From: Amphiduros pacificus
Lineage: Eukaryota > Annelida > Polychaeta > Phyllodocida > Hesionidae
Direction: 5' to 3'
DNA length: 64,000 bases
NCBI GenBank assembly: GCA_949316495.1
Contig: OX439007.1
Location: 15,412,479 to 15,476,478 of the forward strand
Below the pieces are notes generated by a model. The model worked only from the letters and a program-made list of their open reading frames with translations, was not told the origin of the DNA and made no database searches. Both the position numbers and the translations under genes were made by a program. Below are positions 1 to 31,300 of this stretch, piece by piece; positions within the stretch are counted from its first letter, which is position 1, and each line of letters begins with the position of its first letter.

Positions 1-356
1 CACAGAACCAGTGAGAATATGCCACAGAACCAATAAGAATATGCCACAGAATCAGCTCAGAGTCAACGTGTGTCGAATGTATAAATTGATATATACCACA
101 AGAGGAAATATTGTATTAATAAACGCGTGCCCATGAACTGAGAGCGGTTTATTATTGATATCAGACAATATACTGGCATACACAGGCGGTTGTCAAACAG
201 ATATGTCAAATTGATTTATTGTATACGATGCCTCGATATGCCTTCTCATAATGATATGCGTTTGTGGATTTGAACTCGGAATAAGAGCACAATAGTGAAG
301 AGACTACAAAGTTAGTAAATGGGTTGGGCTGGTTGTTTTTGTTTTTTTTGGGGGTT

Positions 357-388
<32 letters not shown>

Positions 389-1446
389 GGGGGGGGGGTT
401 GTGTGAACCAAATCTAGGATAACCAAAGCCCGGGGACATCATATGGTGATGCACATGTACTTATATAGCCACATTTCATTGTTGTCAATATCTTATTTTT
501 AACTATATCTTGCTGCCACATAATACTGTCGCCCTAAGGATAGTCCATACATAATGTATACATGTTGCAACCACTTCATGTGGGTATTTTATAAACTGCA
601 TTTAGTGATTGCCTCATCTTCTGCCTAGTTTGGGGACACCGCAGTGTCACCGACCCAAGGCCAATGATTTTATTCAAGCCTGTTGACAAGTATTTTTAAA
701 TGATTTCAAACATTCAATCGTTAATTTGCATAGATGATTACACATTTTAATCAGGGGTCACTCTATGTTAAAGTGCGTAAAAGACAAAAGCAACTGCCAA
801 ACCTTTTGTGCATGACATGGAGATGGTAACCAGAATATGTCATACCTATAAGCAAACATACATTTACCATTCATGAAATCTAAATGAAAATGCGCTCAAA
901 AAATATACTTTGACATGTAGGTTGTGTGGGGCTTCACATTAATGAATTTCGAAATTTGATATCATATTCTTCATGTTCTTACATTTCTAGTTCACAATGA
1001 AAAAAACAAACTGTCACTTGTATTTGTTCATATTTCTATTGATACGAGGATATCACACCTTGAATATGGAAATTTAATAGACATTTCAAATAGACAGAGC
1101 ATAACAAAAAACAGGAGTGCGCCTGCGTGTTGGTTGAGATCATTATTCTTTTCTGTTCTTTTTTTTTTTTTTTTTTTTTTTGAAAGATCATTATTTTTTT
1201 TCTGCTCTTTTTTTCTTTAAAAAAAGAAAATGGTTCCACATTTTGGTTAGCTACTGTATACTGTTTTACATTATATTTTTTCTTTCCAGTATTACCTGCC
1301 TGGAGGATGACATTTGCCAGCAGAATAGTTAATGAACATAAATAAAATGGCCCCTTAAATATATCCTTCGCTTTTATCTTGGAATATCAATCTCACAACA
1401 ACTGGAGATCTGTTATTAAATATTTACGAGGGAGAGTGATGATATT
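1..1446. other. AT-rich flank, no gene seen
   Basis: No coding exon is supported. The stretch has long homopolymers (about 358-383 T then G, and about 1158-1181 T) that create short Lys- or Phe-rich open frames without meaning. The first 60 bases hold a short direct repeat of the phrase CCACAGAA-CCA-ATAAGAATATG. Confidence 0.6.
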
Positions 1447-1700
1447 TTTACACGTTGTTGTACACACCTTAGGCCGGGTGTGTGTGGTGTGTGACAAACA
1501 AGCCATGCCAACTAATGTATCAGGTCCCTTATTGCGCGGCACATGGACGTGAACTGATAAGCAACTCACGGGGGCAAGTTGTGCACAGGTGCATTGTGGG
1601 AGAGCACCGGACATATTGCAATCGGTATCAGGACACAGCACTTTACAAGTGTACAATGGTAAATCTGCAGACAAGTAGTGCCGCACTGAAGATATTATAG
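1447..1700 (+). other. GC-richer segment before the insulin-like gene; possible 5' UTR exon
   Basis: Base composition rises relative to the AT-rich flanks, and a usable splice donor (ATG|GTAAAT) occurs near 1655. Short open frames on both strands match no family I know. It may be a non-coding first exon or promoter-proximal DNA of the insulin-like gene, but nothing in the sequence proves this. Confidence 0.2.
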
Positions 1701-1846
1701 AACACTCCCTTGTTGTCTGTCAGTTGCAGAAAAAAAAGTTTGACCACGATCGCAAAGTCAAATACAACCTACGTTAACACAACCGAAAGGAAGGGTGTCT
1801 GATAAAATAGATTACCGCCCCCGCCAGGATGACAGCGGGCCGTGAA

Positions 1847-1854
1847 TGACGTCA
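1847..1854. promoter_or_regulatory. Perfect CRE palindrome TGACGTCA near the insulin-like gene start
   Basis: The octamer TGACGTCA, the consensus CREB/ATF site, lies 85 bases before the ATG at 1939 in a local GC-rich segment (about 1815-1940). No TATA box is visible there. cAMP control of a peptide hormone gene would be reasonable, but this is inference from one motif. Confidence 0.4.
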
Positions 1855-1938
1855 TAGCGGTGGGCTAGGCTGAGTGTTGACCAGGTTTACTTGTTATAAC
1901 TGGTGGCCGTACTCGGCGGTGACAAGTTCGGCGGCCAG

Positions 1939-20353
<18,415 letters not shown>

Positions 20354-20585
20354 TAGTAGAATGGATTATTTCTTCTGTTGTTTTAATGATTACTTGCAAC
20401 TAGTGTATGCGCGTTTCATGTTTGTAAAAAATGTGACCACAACAGGATGTTATTTTTATAAACAAGGAACTATTCTCAAGAAATATCTTAAAAAGAGAAC
20501 ATTAAGTAAAATGATCAGTTTAAAGCCAGAGATTGTGGGCTGATGAGCAAAACATTCTGCAGAAGACATAGACTAACAGCATTTG
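20354..20585 (+). other. Presumed 3' UTR of the insulin-like gene
   Basis: Non-coding sequence after the TGA at 20351-20353. No AATAAA is visible close by. The first AATAAA downstream is near 21198, beyond a C-rich array, so the true 3' end is uncertain. Confidence 0.3.
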
Positions 20586-20586
20586 T

Positions 20587-21035
20587 ACCCCCCCCCCCTA
20601 CTAGTATAATGACTGAGCATCGCCTCACAAGATGGCAACTGAACCCCATGTGTAGCCAGCCCCCCCCCCATTTATAATAACTGACCTATCCCTCACCAGA
20701 TGTTAACTATACACCATGTGTTCCCACCCCCTCACTATTACAATGACTGTCCCATAACCCACACTTAAACCACTACCGTTATACTGACTAACCTATCCCC
20801 TCTCTAAATGGTAACTAGACACTTCATGTACCCAGCCCCCCTTACCATTATAATGACTGATCCTTCCCCACACTAGATATTAAATGTACATCACGTGTGC
20901 CCACCCCCTCACCATTATAATAACTGACCCATCTTCTCTTCACATAGTTACTATACACCACGCATACCCAACCCTCCCAAAATTATAATGACTATCCCTT
21001 CCCTTCACGAGATGGTAACTGTATGTGTGTGCAGT
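20587..21035. repeat. Degenerate ~65-bp tandem repeat, C-rich, ~7 units
   Basis: Units share CCCCC..ATTATAATGACTGA, CCC.TC.C.AGATGGTAACT and ATACACCATGTGTACCCA. They start near 20587, 20661, 20724, 20777, 20835, 20901 and 20968. From 21036 to 21600 I see nothing notable. Confidence 0.75.
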
Positions 21036-21605
21036 ATCCCCTAAAGTTAAAATGAGTCACCATCTCCTGGGGATCAACCCATATAAACTCTTGCTGATCT
21101 TTGATTAAGCTTTCAGATTTATGTCTCATTGTGGTATAGATAACATGAAAGACCATTGTTCCATGATTTAAACATTTTCTCTTATCCAATATCAAGAAAT
21201 AAAATCTCTGTATCCATTACGAAACAGTGACTTTACCTAACATTACAAAGGATAAAACATTATAAACAAAACTTTTCTGTTCTACAGAATGATGGAAGTC
21301 AAGATTATACATACCTTAATTGTTTTTTTCTTTGTGATAATTTAATAGTGATTTAAACTGAGCTAATTAGGAAAGTAAATATGTTTAGAGTAATTATTTT
21401 AAAATAGGGTGGCGTGGGTTGGACCATAATAATCAAGACAGATCAGGTTCCCACTATATCTTGACTGTTTGAAAGGTTGATATAGGCTTAGAGTTTGCTG
21501 GGATGGAACTTATGCCAAACTTACAACATGTGGTTTCACACTTGCTGATTTTGAACAATATTATCCCAATATCTGAATGATAATGATATGATTATGCAAC
21601 AAATT

Positions 21606-21905
21606 ATATCACCAGAGTATCCAGAGAGTATCATCAAAGTATCCTAAGAGTATCGTTAGAGTATCCAAAGAGTATCACCAGAGTATCCAAAGAGTACCAT
21701 CAAAGTATCCAAAGAATATCACCAGAGTATCCAGAGAGTATCACCAGAGTATCCAAAGAGTACCAACAAAGTATCCAAAGAGTATCACCAGAGTATCCAA
21801 AATGTGTCATCAAAGTATCCTAAGAGTATCGTTATAGTATAGTATCCAAAGAGTATCACCAGAGTATCCAAAGGGTGTCATCAAAATATCCCAACAGTAT
21901 TCAAA
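21606..21905. repeat. 22-bp minisatellite, ~13 units
   Basis: Unit GAGTATCCAAAGAGTATCAC-CA with variants (ATCAAAGTATCC, GTTAGAGTATCC). The half-unit GAGTATC.. repeats every 11 bases, so the unit arose from an 11-mer doubling. Confidence 0.8.
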
Positions 21906-22539
21906 GCATTGAAAATCATATTTGGTTCCAGTTATCAGACATTAAGAATGTTCCAGTTATCAGACATTAAGAATGTTGTCCCAAAGATTTAACCTCTTAG
22001 AATTTGGTGATATTTAAGCAATATTGATAAATGAATATTAAAAAAATAATTGATTATTAGTTGTCTAAAATAAATAACCTTTTGGATGTAAAAAAAATAG
22101 CTAAATCTTATCAAACTAAATTTGCATAATTTTTAATCCTTGTAGTTTGGGACTTGTGACACGAATATTCCTTTTTTCAAACATGATTGGTTTTCTTTCA
22201 AGATCGAACTTTTGAAGTGATTATATTGGCATTGAAAAAGTTTGGATGTATGAATGTACATCATTATTATAATATGAATAAAGTGCATGCAATGAGAATT
22301 TGAAATTACTTTATAATATAAAGTAGTGTTTGTTTTTCAATGTACATTTTATAAATAAAGGTCATTTTATTCATGGTTTAAACTTAACCGTTTTGCAATA
22401 CTTCAGGGGAGGAAAAACTTTCCATTTTTCAACATATTTACTCTCTTCCTCACTTAAGATACCGAATGGTTTACTCTATACCTATTAAAAGATTTCACAA
22501 GATGTTATTGCACAAAAGTCCAGTAGTTTAATGGTGTAT

Positions 22540-22540
<1 letters not shown>

Positions 22541-22599
<59 letters not shown>

Positions 22600-22671
22600 G
22601 CACGCACGCACGCACGCACACAAACACACAAACACACAAACACACAAACACACAAACACACAAACACACAA

Positions 22672-22707
<36 letters not shown>

Positions 22708-22711
22708 ACAT
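22541..22711. repeat. (CA)n compound microsatellite
   Basis: CA repeats, then GCAC repeats, then ACACACAAAC octamers, then CA again. The Thr-His and Cys-Val frames over it are artefacts. Confidence 0.95.
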
Positions 22712-22817
22712 TATATTTGAATAACGATAAATAACAAATGCACCGAAATAAGGTGTTTTTCAAAAGCAGTTGAAATATCTAAGTGTTTGATATCTCAGGC
22801 GTATTTTTCAAACTTCT

Positions 22818-23040
22818 TACCTCGTTGTAGCTGATAACTAATCCCCGTATACCAGGTTAGAAAAGATACCGTACCACGCTACCTATGCCAAGAATGTTTG
22901 TTGACTGGTCCCCCGGCGAGTGTCAAGAACATCGTGGATACACATAGGGCGGCAACCAGTCTATGGTTGTACGCACTATTTTCGGGTCACGTGATCATGA
23001 CGGGGTCAAGAATGTTTGTTGGTGGACTATTTCAACGTTC
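22818..23040 (+). mobile_element. Element family E, fragment
   Basis: Shares with 55165-55275 the phrases GAGTGTCAAGAACATCGTG, GGCGGCAACCAGTCTATGG and TTTTCGGGTCACGTGA. No ends are defined here. See the E copies at 26578 and 55080. From 23041 to 24025 nothing else is recognised. Confidence 0.6.
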
Positions 23041-24025
23041 GGTAAATTGATAACAATTTGTGACATTGATTGTATTGTTCTTTAATTTCTTCGTTTTAAC
23101 TATAAAATATGGCCCAAATGATATGTTTATAATAAATTGTCATTCGGTCCTTGGCCTTTACCAATGGTCAGGGGTATTCGTATGGCCTGCAGTCTATGTC
23201 TGTCTGTTCGTTTGTCAGTTTGTTTGTCCATTTAACTGCAACATTGTTTATTAAATACATTCTGAGTAGAATTATTTCATATGGGGTACTCATGTTACTT
23301 TTGAGACGGACAAAGTGAGTTTCATGATTAATTATTTTTTTCAAACCTCAAGGTCATACACCATATCGTATTATATCATATATTTTTATGTCTATCCAGC
23401 CTCTTGTATTTCTAACCTTTCAAAGTTTGACCTTGGTGAAATGAACAGGAAGACAATTAATAATGGCACACATATCATCTTTCATATATTTGTATGACAC
23501 ACAATGGTATTCTTACAAAAAGGTGGGCTTTTTCACTACTGACCTTTACATTGTCCTTTTCAAAATGGCCGATATTGGCTAAACCTATTTTGGGACTTGG
23601 TCTTGAGTATTTATGGCTCTGATCTGTTTTTTCCATATAACTGTATGCCAGTATCATAATGGGAATCATTGTAACTCAACGCAATATGTCGTTTATGTGG
23701 TGGCCATTTTTTCAATTCTTGCAATAACTATAATTATTTGTTGTCAGAAATTTATATTGATATAAAAAGGGGAACATTATTATATACAACCAGTAAAAAA
23801 ATAACACCATAATTTATTGAATCTTTTATTCAATGTATCTTGAATATTCGACTTCATTGGGTTTTAAGGAAATGTTTACAAACTAGAAAATAAAAATAAA
23901 ATCCCACCCATTTAGTAGTATGCATTTAGTAGAAATATATGTGCTTGGTATGGAGCTTTTTTAATATTCCTATATTCATTATAACTTTAAATAAAAATAC
24001 GAAATTTCGTACGGGTACAGGGATG

Positions 24026-24322
24026 GTTTGTTTGTTTGGGAATTTACATCACTTTCAACATTATTTCAGTCATGTCGTGATGAGACCTACTTGTAGCAGA
24101 TATAGTGCTGCCTCACTGAATTGTCATGTAGCAGGTCCTTGACATGACAACCCACCCAGTCACAGCTTTAGAAGGACAACAGGTTAACCGGCCTCAGCTC
24201 ATGTGTGAAATTTTATCATGATTTCAATCTCGGCATGGCCAGGGATCGAACCCACGACCTTTGGATCACCACAGAGGAACTGGTGCTAATAAGCTAGCGC
24301 TCTAACCAACTGCGCCACAGCT
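24026..24322 (-). mobile_element. tRNA-derived SINE, near full length
   Basis: Read on the - strand: tRNA-like head with A box (TGGCGCAGTTGG-like) and B box (GGTTCGA-like, here GGATCGAACCC on the + strand), a central body, and a (CAAA)n tail seen as TTTGTTTGTTTGGG on the + strand. The end at 24322 lacks the intact first bases of the head seen at 49316. Confidence 0.85.
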
Positions 24323-24378
24323 ACTGAGGGTTGTTAAGGGCTTAAACGTTGAAAACATAAGGAGTGTTGGAATATATT

Positions 24379-24815
24379 CAGGGGTGGGAGAGCTCTGAAC
24401 CAATCTGTTCAGTAAATCTGGAACAATCTGGTCAAATCGCGTAATTCTGGATGTTCACAACTGATCTGGGCGCTAAATGACATCATTTTGGGCGCTCGCA
24501 ACACATCTAGGCACAAAATCATAGCCAATCTGAGTGGTATTTGACCGTTGTCGTATGGTGGACAATGGCTAGACTGAAAAAGTTGCGTTTTGAAAAGTTA
24601 ATCTTTATATAACGACTATCATACACAAATGTTAAAATAACATGCTCATCAGTTTTAACGATATTATTGCCACATTTTAACACAGGAAAAAGTCGTTCTA
24701 TAACAGAACTGCCTATAGATTGGTTCAGAATTGATTCAGAACAATGCTATGACGTCACACCACCCAGATATGTTTCGATTACCGCCCAGATTGGTTCAGA
24801 GCTCTCCCACCCCTG
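24379..24815. mobile_element. Family H inverted-repeat element (hAT-like MITE), 437 bp
   Basis: Terminal inverted repeats of ~30 bases: CAGGGGTGGGAGAGCTCTGA at the left and its complement at the right. The interior has no transposase. A second copy lies at 53335-53959 in opposite orientation. CAGGG-type ends suggest hAT, but I could not see a clean 8-bp target duplication. From 24816 to 25313 only a TA-rich tract (25261-25302) stands out. Confidence 0.7.
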
Positions 24816-25313
24816 ATATTCTTATCTCCTAAAATTAATGTTTTAGTAGCCCACCTTCTCAAATAGACCATTTCTGCCCCAACCACATGTTTATTCTGAA
24901 AAATGTACTTTTTTCAATTGAAGATCTTTTTCGAAAGGTTATCAATGTAAAGTCAAGTTGCAAATACATTGGGTTTAAATCAGGCTTGGACCAAGCTTAA
25001 ATATTACACATTTATACTTCGACACTGCAAGCAACATTTACTTTTACCAGAATATAAAGAAAAGGATTTTTATCTTTAATTACCGAATATTGTTTATTTG
25101 AGGCCATTTTGTATATTATAAAGAGCTTATTGGTACTACATATTGAACAAATTGAGAGGTTAGTTTTAGATCTGAGAATTGAGACTTACTGTAACTTTAT
25201 AACCAAACACCTTAGTATGTTTTAATTTTCAAAACCAAACACCTCGAAATTAGAACTTAAATATATATATATTTAAATATATATATTTAAAAATATATAT
25301 ATCCAGTTTTTTG

Positions 25314-28300
25314 TCATGGGGTTCCAGTGGTAGCTTTAATCAAAGGGACTTCGTATACAAAGTTTTCCCATGGTAACTTATCTGATTCTATTACCAGTAT
25401 CTCACAGATTTTCCATGCTACAAAACTTTGGCCTAGCATATTTATTTCCAAGAAAAGAGAATCAGAATATATAGCGTCATTTAATTTGCATTCAAAGTGG
25501 CATATTTCATCATTGATCCCTTTGCTATTGCACTCTGTGTAAAACGTGCACTCTTTTTCCGATGTGGCATTCACATACACGCTTAAAATGGGAGAGGAGC
25601 AAGCAACTCCACTTTTGACCAGGTATATATCACTCTTCGCAAATGTTGGCACAAACCACTGCATCGATAAATTCAGCTTGTGTGTGGCGACTCCTGGCGT
25701 CAATTCCCAACATGTATCTACATCACCATCTATTGCTCTACTGAGGTTTTTGTATGCATCCTGGGGGGTAATGTTAGCTTTATTCCGCAGACATGGGCCA
25801 TCTGAGGCTTTTGCCTCAGAAAAGGGTTTTTCTATTGCCTTGTGGAATGCTGCAGATTCTCCGCAATAAAGAGCGACACCTGGCGGCGATACCAACGTCA
25901 CGTTGAAGACAGGAGTGACATCGTCATTTTGGGTGTCAAACGACATTCCAAAAGAAGAAAACGTTGGCACATCGGCAAGAAAAAGCGGATGTCGAGGACC
26001 ATTAGAAAAAGTAACCGTGTTTGTTGTGTCACTGGTTTGTATCCAACCATAATGCTGTGAACAGAACAAAAGTATTAAAAAGGATATATTTTGCCACCAG
26101 AGGACAGTACGCTCTTCCCTTAGACCAAGTTCATTCATTCATAATACAGACAATAAGAAGTGAACCTCCGCTATAACATTGCCTAGAGCTGCTAAATAAT
26201 AACTACTCTACATAGGATTAAAGAAAAAGTATTTCATTTTTAACCAGTAATTATAGATAGAGCCAGCGTAGGTGATTACAAATTGAATGGGGCATAGTGG
26301 CGAATGCATTTGCAGTTATTTTGTTCATTTGTGATAGTGGTAGTCAAGCGATGAAAGCACTAAAATCATAGTTACTATAAGTTGGTTGTAATAGGCATCA
26401 AAATTACTTCAGGGTCAGGCACTTATTGATGTCCATGTCAAATGTTAAAGTTTGACTGAATTTTAAATAGGCAGTCCCAACCAGACTCTGCAGTTAACAA
26501 ATATAAAGATAGCCTGATCTTAGAAAACCTCTGATTATATATTTTGAAACATGACAATTCCCTTTGTTTTATTGTTTTATACCTCAGTGATATGTGGATC
26601 TACGAGATTTCCCATGAATATAACCATGCCGGATCCGTCTTGGTGTATTCATGCGCTTTGTTTACAATTGTAAAAATAAAGTGATAAAACGTTTTTAATG
26701 ATAAATATCTTGTTTCATGTATCATCTTTTAAAAAATACAGTAGTTTTCTGAGGTATAAAAACAAAACATCCGGCTCAGGGGATCCTTCCGCCATCCCCA
26801 ACTCACTGGATCCACTCACACAGATTCCCAGACTCGGGATGTTTTGTTATAATATCTCAGAATTATTAAGACGTAGATTGTCCGGGTAATACTGTCAGTT
26901 GTAGGCCGGAAATTACATGGGCCAGGCGCCTTTAAAAGGTAAGTACAATATGATGCAAATTATTGATAAGTTTTTTTATTTTGTTTATATTATGAAAGAT
27001 CAAGGTATTCAGGTCACAACATTTATTGGCACTGGTCATTCCAACCATGACATGGCTGATGTTGTAAACGTCATCTAATTGTGAGTAGCTTGATTATGAC
27101 GTCATTGTAATACAATTTTCAGTGTTACTAAATTGACAATTATATTCTTATGATTTTCTTTTTCATATTTATATGCATAGTACTGTGCAAAATGTATCAA
27201 TCCATGTTTAGGTTGTTTCCATGGTAACCAATGTCGTTTAATTGAGGTTCCAGAAAGTTTCATTTACAGGTGAACTAGAAACAAGGGGTGCTATACTAAG
27301 ATCACAGTCAAAATGGGTAGATGCAAATAAGGAGAATACCAAGTATTTTCTTAATTCAGGAAAAAAATGCTACAGAAAAATATGTTAGTCAGTTAGAACA
27401 GTGATGACACATTAACGTATAAATTTATTTTAAATTGCAATGCAAACCAGTTGCTGATAGCAATACTTAATAAAGCATATCTGATTGGTTACTTCGACTC
27501 ATCAGATTTGCCCAATTTATCAGAAGATGAAATTGAATTTTGTGAAGGTCTCATATCAGTGGAAGAGTGTGCCAAATTATTAAGGAACATGAAAAATAAT
27601 GAATCTTCTGACACTGATGGTTTTACCACTTTTCTAGGTTAAAAGCAAGTATCTTGCTGTTTCAGTTTAAATGAAGCATTTGAAAAGGGTGAGCTGTTCA
27701 ACAAGAAAAAGTGGTGCTCCACATGTAACACGGATGGGACAAAAATAAAAAACAGAATAAAAATTACAGCAAACAAAACTAAAATTAAAATAAACAAAAC
27801 AAATAAATAAACACAAAATGAAACAATCATTGCAAACTGATGGGGAGTCGAAATTATCTCTTTGTTCGTCTTTTAAAGAGATACTTTTTAGTAAAATAAA
27901 TTTTAGAAATTACATGATTAAATGATCATATATGCATAAATACATTAAAATTCACAGACCAAAAAAAGATATCAGTAACCATGGAAACACAATCCCACAT
28001 ATAAAACTAATCTTGCAACCCCTATAGAATATGATCATATATTGCGATTAGTGGCAATGACGTCATCGTGCGGGATTTAATGCACGTGCAACTCAAGCTG
28101 CAATGATCTTCAATTTTCATAAATTTAGTCATAGTTTTGTTAATACTAGTCCGATTGACATGGTTTTTACACCAAAATAACACATTTTTCATATTCTTTC
28201 CGATGCACATATCCATTCTATAATGCGTCCATTTTAAGACCGAAAATCGTGACACCGGTATTTTGGCTGCATTGTTGTTTGTATACTAATTATTTATGTA

Positions 28301-31300
28301 AGTAGGTAATTGCCGCACGATGACGTCATTCTTTTTTTTCTAGCACGTGCATTTAAAAGAGCTATTTTTCTCCCAAAAAACATGTTTCCCTTGTGTGGTC
28401 ATACTAACAGAGCCACAGATCAATGTGCGTTATAATTCTCCATCATACTACAAAAATGTTTCAGAGAAGTGAAAGTTTCCCTTTAAAAACATTTAATTTG
28501 GTATGTGAACGAATATTTCCGCAAAGCTGTGACTTTTCAGTCTCGATTGTGTAAGTTCCTGTAATATCGGTCAGGCACCAAAGCGATTTTTTAGATAATC
28601 TATCAAACTTTTGCTTGTCATTTCTGTTCTAATTATTCGATTTACACCAAATCTTAACTAATTATGACAATAATTACCTGTGGGCAATTATTGCCAAATA
28701 AGGAACCATCCATGGCGTGTGAGAAAAAACGTGACATTATCACACAAATCCCTGAGAAAGGTAGAGTATGAACTGAAAAGTTGGAGACCAACATCTTTGT
28801 TGAATTCAGACAATAAAATTGTTACCATGGTGTTAGCAAGCACATTACAGTAGGTTCTAACATTGATTTCTTAAAGGCTGCTTCATTGTAGATAATATTC
28901 AAGAGTATTTTTGATATAATTGATATAATGATATAATTGCAGTTATACAGACACAGACAGCTGCAGAAGCAAAAGCAATGCAGACAGTCAGCTGCAGAAG
29001 CTATGCAGATACAGTCAGCTGCAGAAGCAAAAAAAGAACTTACAGGATATTGCAGTAATTGTTGTCTTGCTTGCTATAATGCTGATATTGAATTTGATTA
29101 ATATGGTGTTTTGCTTCATTTTCAACATTATTTCAGTCATTTCATGACGAGACCTACTTGTAACAGATATAGTGCTGCCTCGTTGAATTGTCATGCCGCA
29201 GGTCTTTGACATGATAATCCACCCAGTGACATATTAACAAGGGTAATATGATGATAATGAGAGGATAATAACATGATAATAGTAAGGAGTCTTGTTTTTC
29301 ATAGTGATAATAATGCCACTTATTGTCAATGATAGAAAATAACAGTGGGGACTTTGAATATCAACCCTATTATATAGTTCATATCAACCCTATTACCAAA
29401 CTTAATTGGTATATGCATTTCATTACCACGTTATCATTTATCATTATCTGTTGATCATTTGTGTGAAATGTTTTGTTTCATAAGAACATCAACTTGAGTA
29501 AAAGTGCTGTCCACAGCAATTTGATGAATGATTTGGGGATCTTGTCATTTTGTTTGGTCTGATTTGTAGTCATGTTGTGACGAAGCCCAAGTATCAAGTA
29601 TGTGTTTTAGTGTCAACTGCCAAAATGAACTGTAAAAATCGAAAAGGGTTTTTTTCTCTTTGTGATGCAATTAAAATGTTAAATTTAAAGGATGTATACA
29701 TGTCTGAGAGAATGTTTTTTCATAAAACATTTCAAGAGGATACATCAAATGGAAAGACAATTTCTTTAATTCATTTTAATGCCATTTATCCCACACATAA
29801 AGAGGTTCATTGGTGTATTACATTGCATATATACATAATATGTCATATAAAAAGATATATAAAAAATTGAAATTTTCGGCCTATCAGATAGATGATTCCA
29901 CAGAAGTCAAGAACCATAGGCCCCCTGCCAATCTCTACAACCAATGATTAAATATAGTGGAGTTGTACAGTTCTCGTTCCGGTAAAGTTGTACAGTTCCG
30001 GTGTGTACTTTTCAATGGGGAAATAAAACAACATGGAGATCGGCAATCGGCCTATAGGCATAAATAGGGTACGTGTGTTCCTTCCTTTCAGTTAAGGATC
30101 TACTGTACTTTCTTAATGAATAACATCATGTGATAGACCATTAAGACAGTTTGAGGAACATATTGACCGACTTACAGCTGCCATGTTCGCTTGCGTTTGT
30201 TTTGCCTTTAGGGCGACATGTTTGAGGCTTCAACATGGTTAAGTCGTAAGTCTATGGAGCATACACATAGTATCGGTCCAGGGCGGCCATGTTTTTGGCA
30301 CATAGTTTCTATTTACACAATCAGATGGTGCTTTCTTATGAGAAATGATTTGTGAGTGTGTGGTATGAAGATTTCGTTGATTTTGCAAACTTACGCGAGT
30401 TTGTTTTTTTTTGTAACACAGATGGTTCCCTTTTTGACAATCATTGCCGACAGTCAATGATTGTCAAAAAGGGAACTATCTGTGTTATTCTGTGATCAGT
30501 ATGATCATGGGAAACGTGTAGTCACATCCTGTGGGTTGTAATTCGTTTTTTTCTGTGGTCATTATTGTTCAAGCAACTGACGCCACTGTGGAGTGTTCGT
30601 CCATGTGCATGCAAGTTTCCAATCTGCGCATGCGTCTGGCGTATGATTACTTATATAAAAGAAGTAAACAAGTGCGTGGTGTAAAAGCGTGGTGTAAAAG
30701 CAGAACGTTCAAAATGATGTCATCGTGCTTGCCCATCGTTGCATAAAATTATCCCTATAAATTGATTGGAAATACTTACCAATCGCTAAACAAAGAATTT
30801 TCAGTAAGTTTAGTTCAAATTTGGTGTAAATCGGACAATTAGAACAGAAATAACATGCAAAAGTCTGATCGATGTTATGCGATAGCGCCTGAGCGATAAT
30901 AGAGCAACTTACGTAATCGAGCCTGAAAAGGCAGATCTTTGCATACATTTGTGCTAAAAAAATCGTTCATATACCAAATTAAATGTTTTTAAAAGATGAA
31001 TAAAAATAATTTCAACTCCCTCATCAGTATGCAATGATTGTTTGTGTTTAAATGTATTTTGTTGTAATTTTTGTTTTGTTTGTTGTAATTTTTGTTTTGT
31101 TCGTTGTAATTTTTGTTTTGTTTATTGTGAATTTATTCCCATCTGTGTTACATGTGGAGCACCACTTTTTCTTTAAATCAACACTTGTTTTATAGTGTTT
31201 TTATCGTTTGTCTACCATTATCATAAATGAAAACAATATGGAATGGATTCGCCGCTGTAAATAACATGGCATATTAGACCTGAGTGTATTATTTGATATG

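Noticed and set aside
1393-1700. Overlapping ORFs of 97 and 72 codons
   Set aside because: Open on both strands with no family match and no paired splice sites. Kept only as a possible 5' UTR region.
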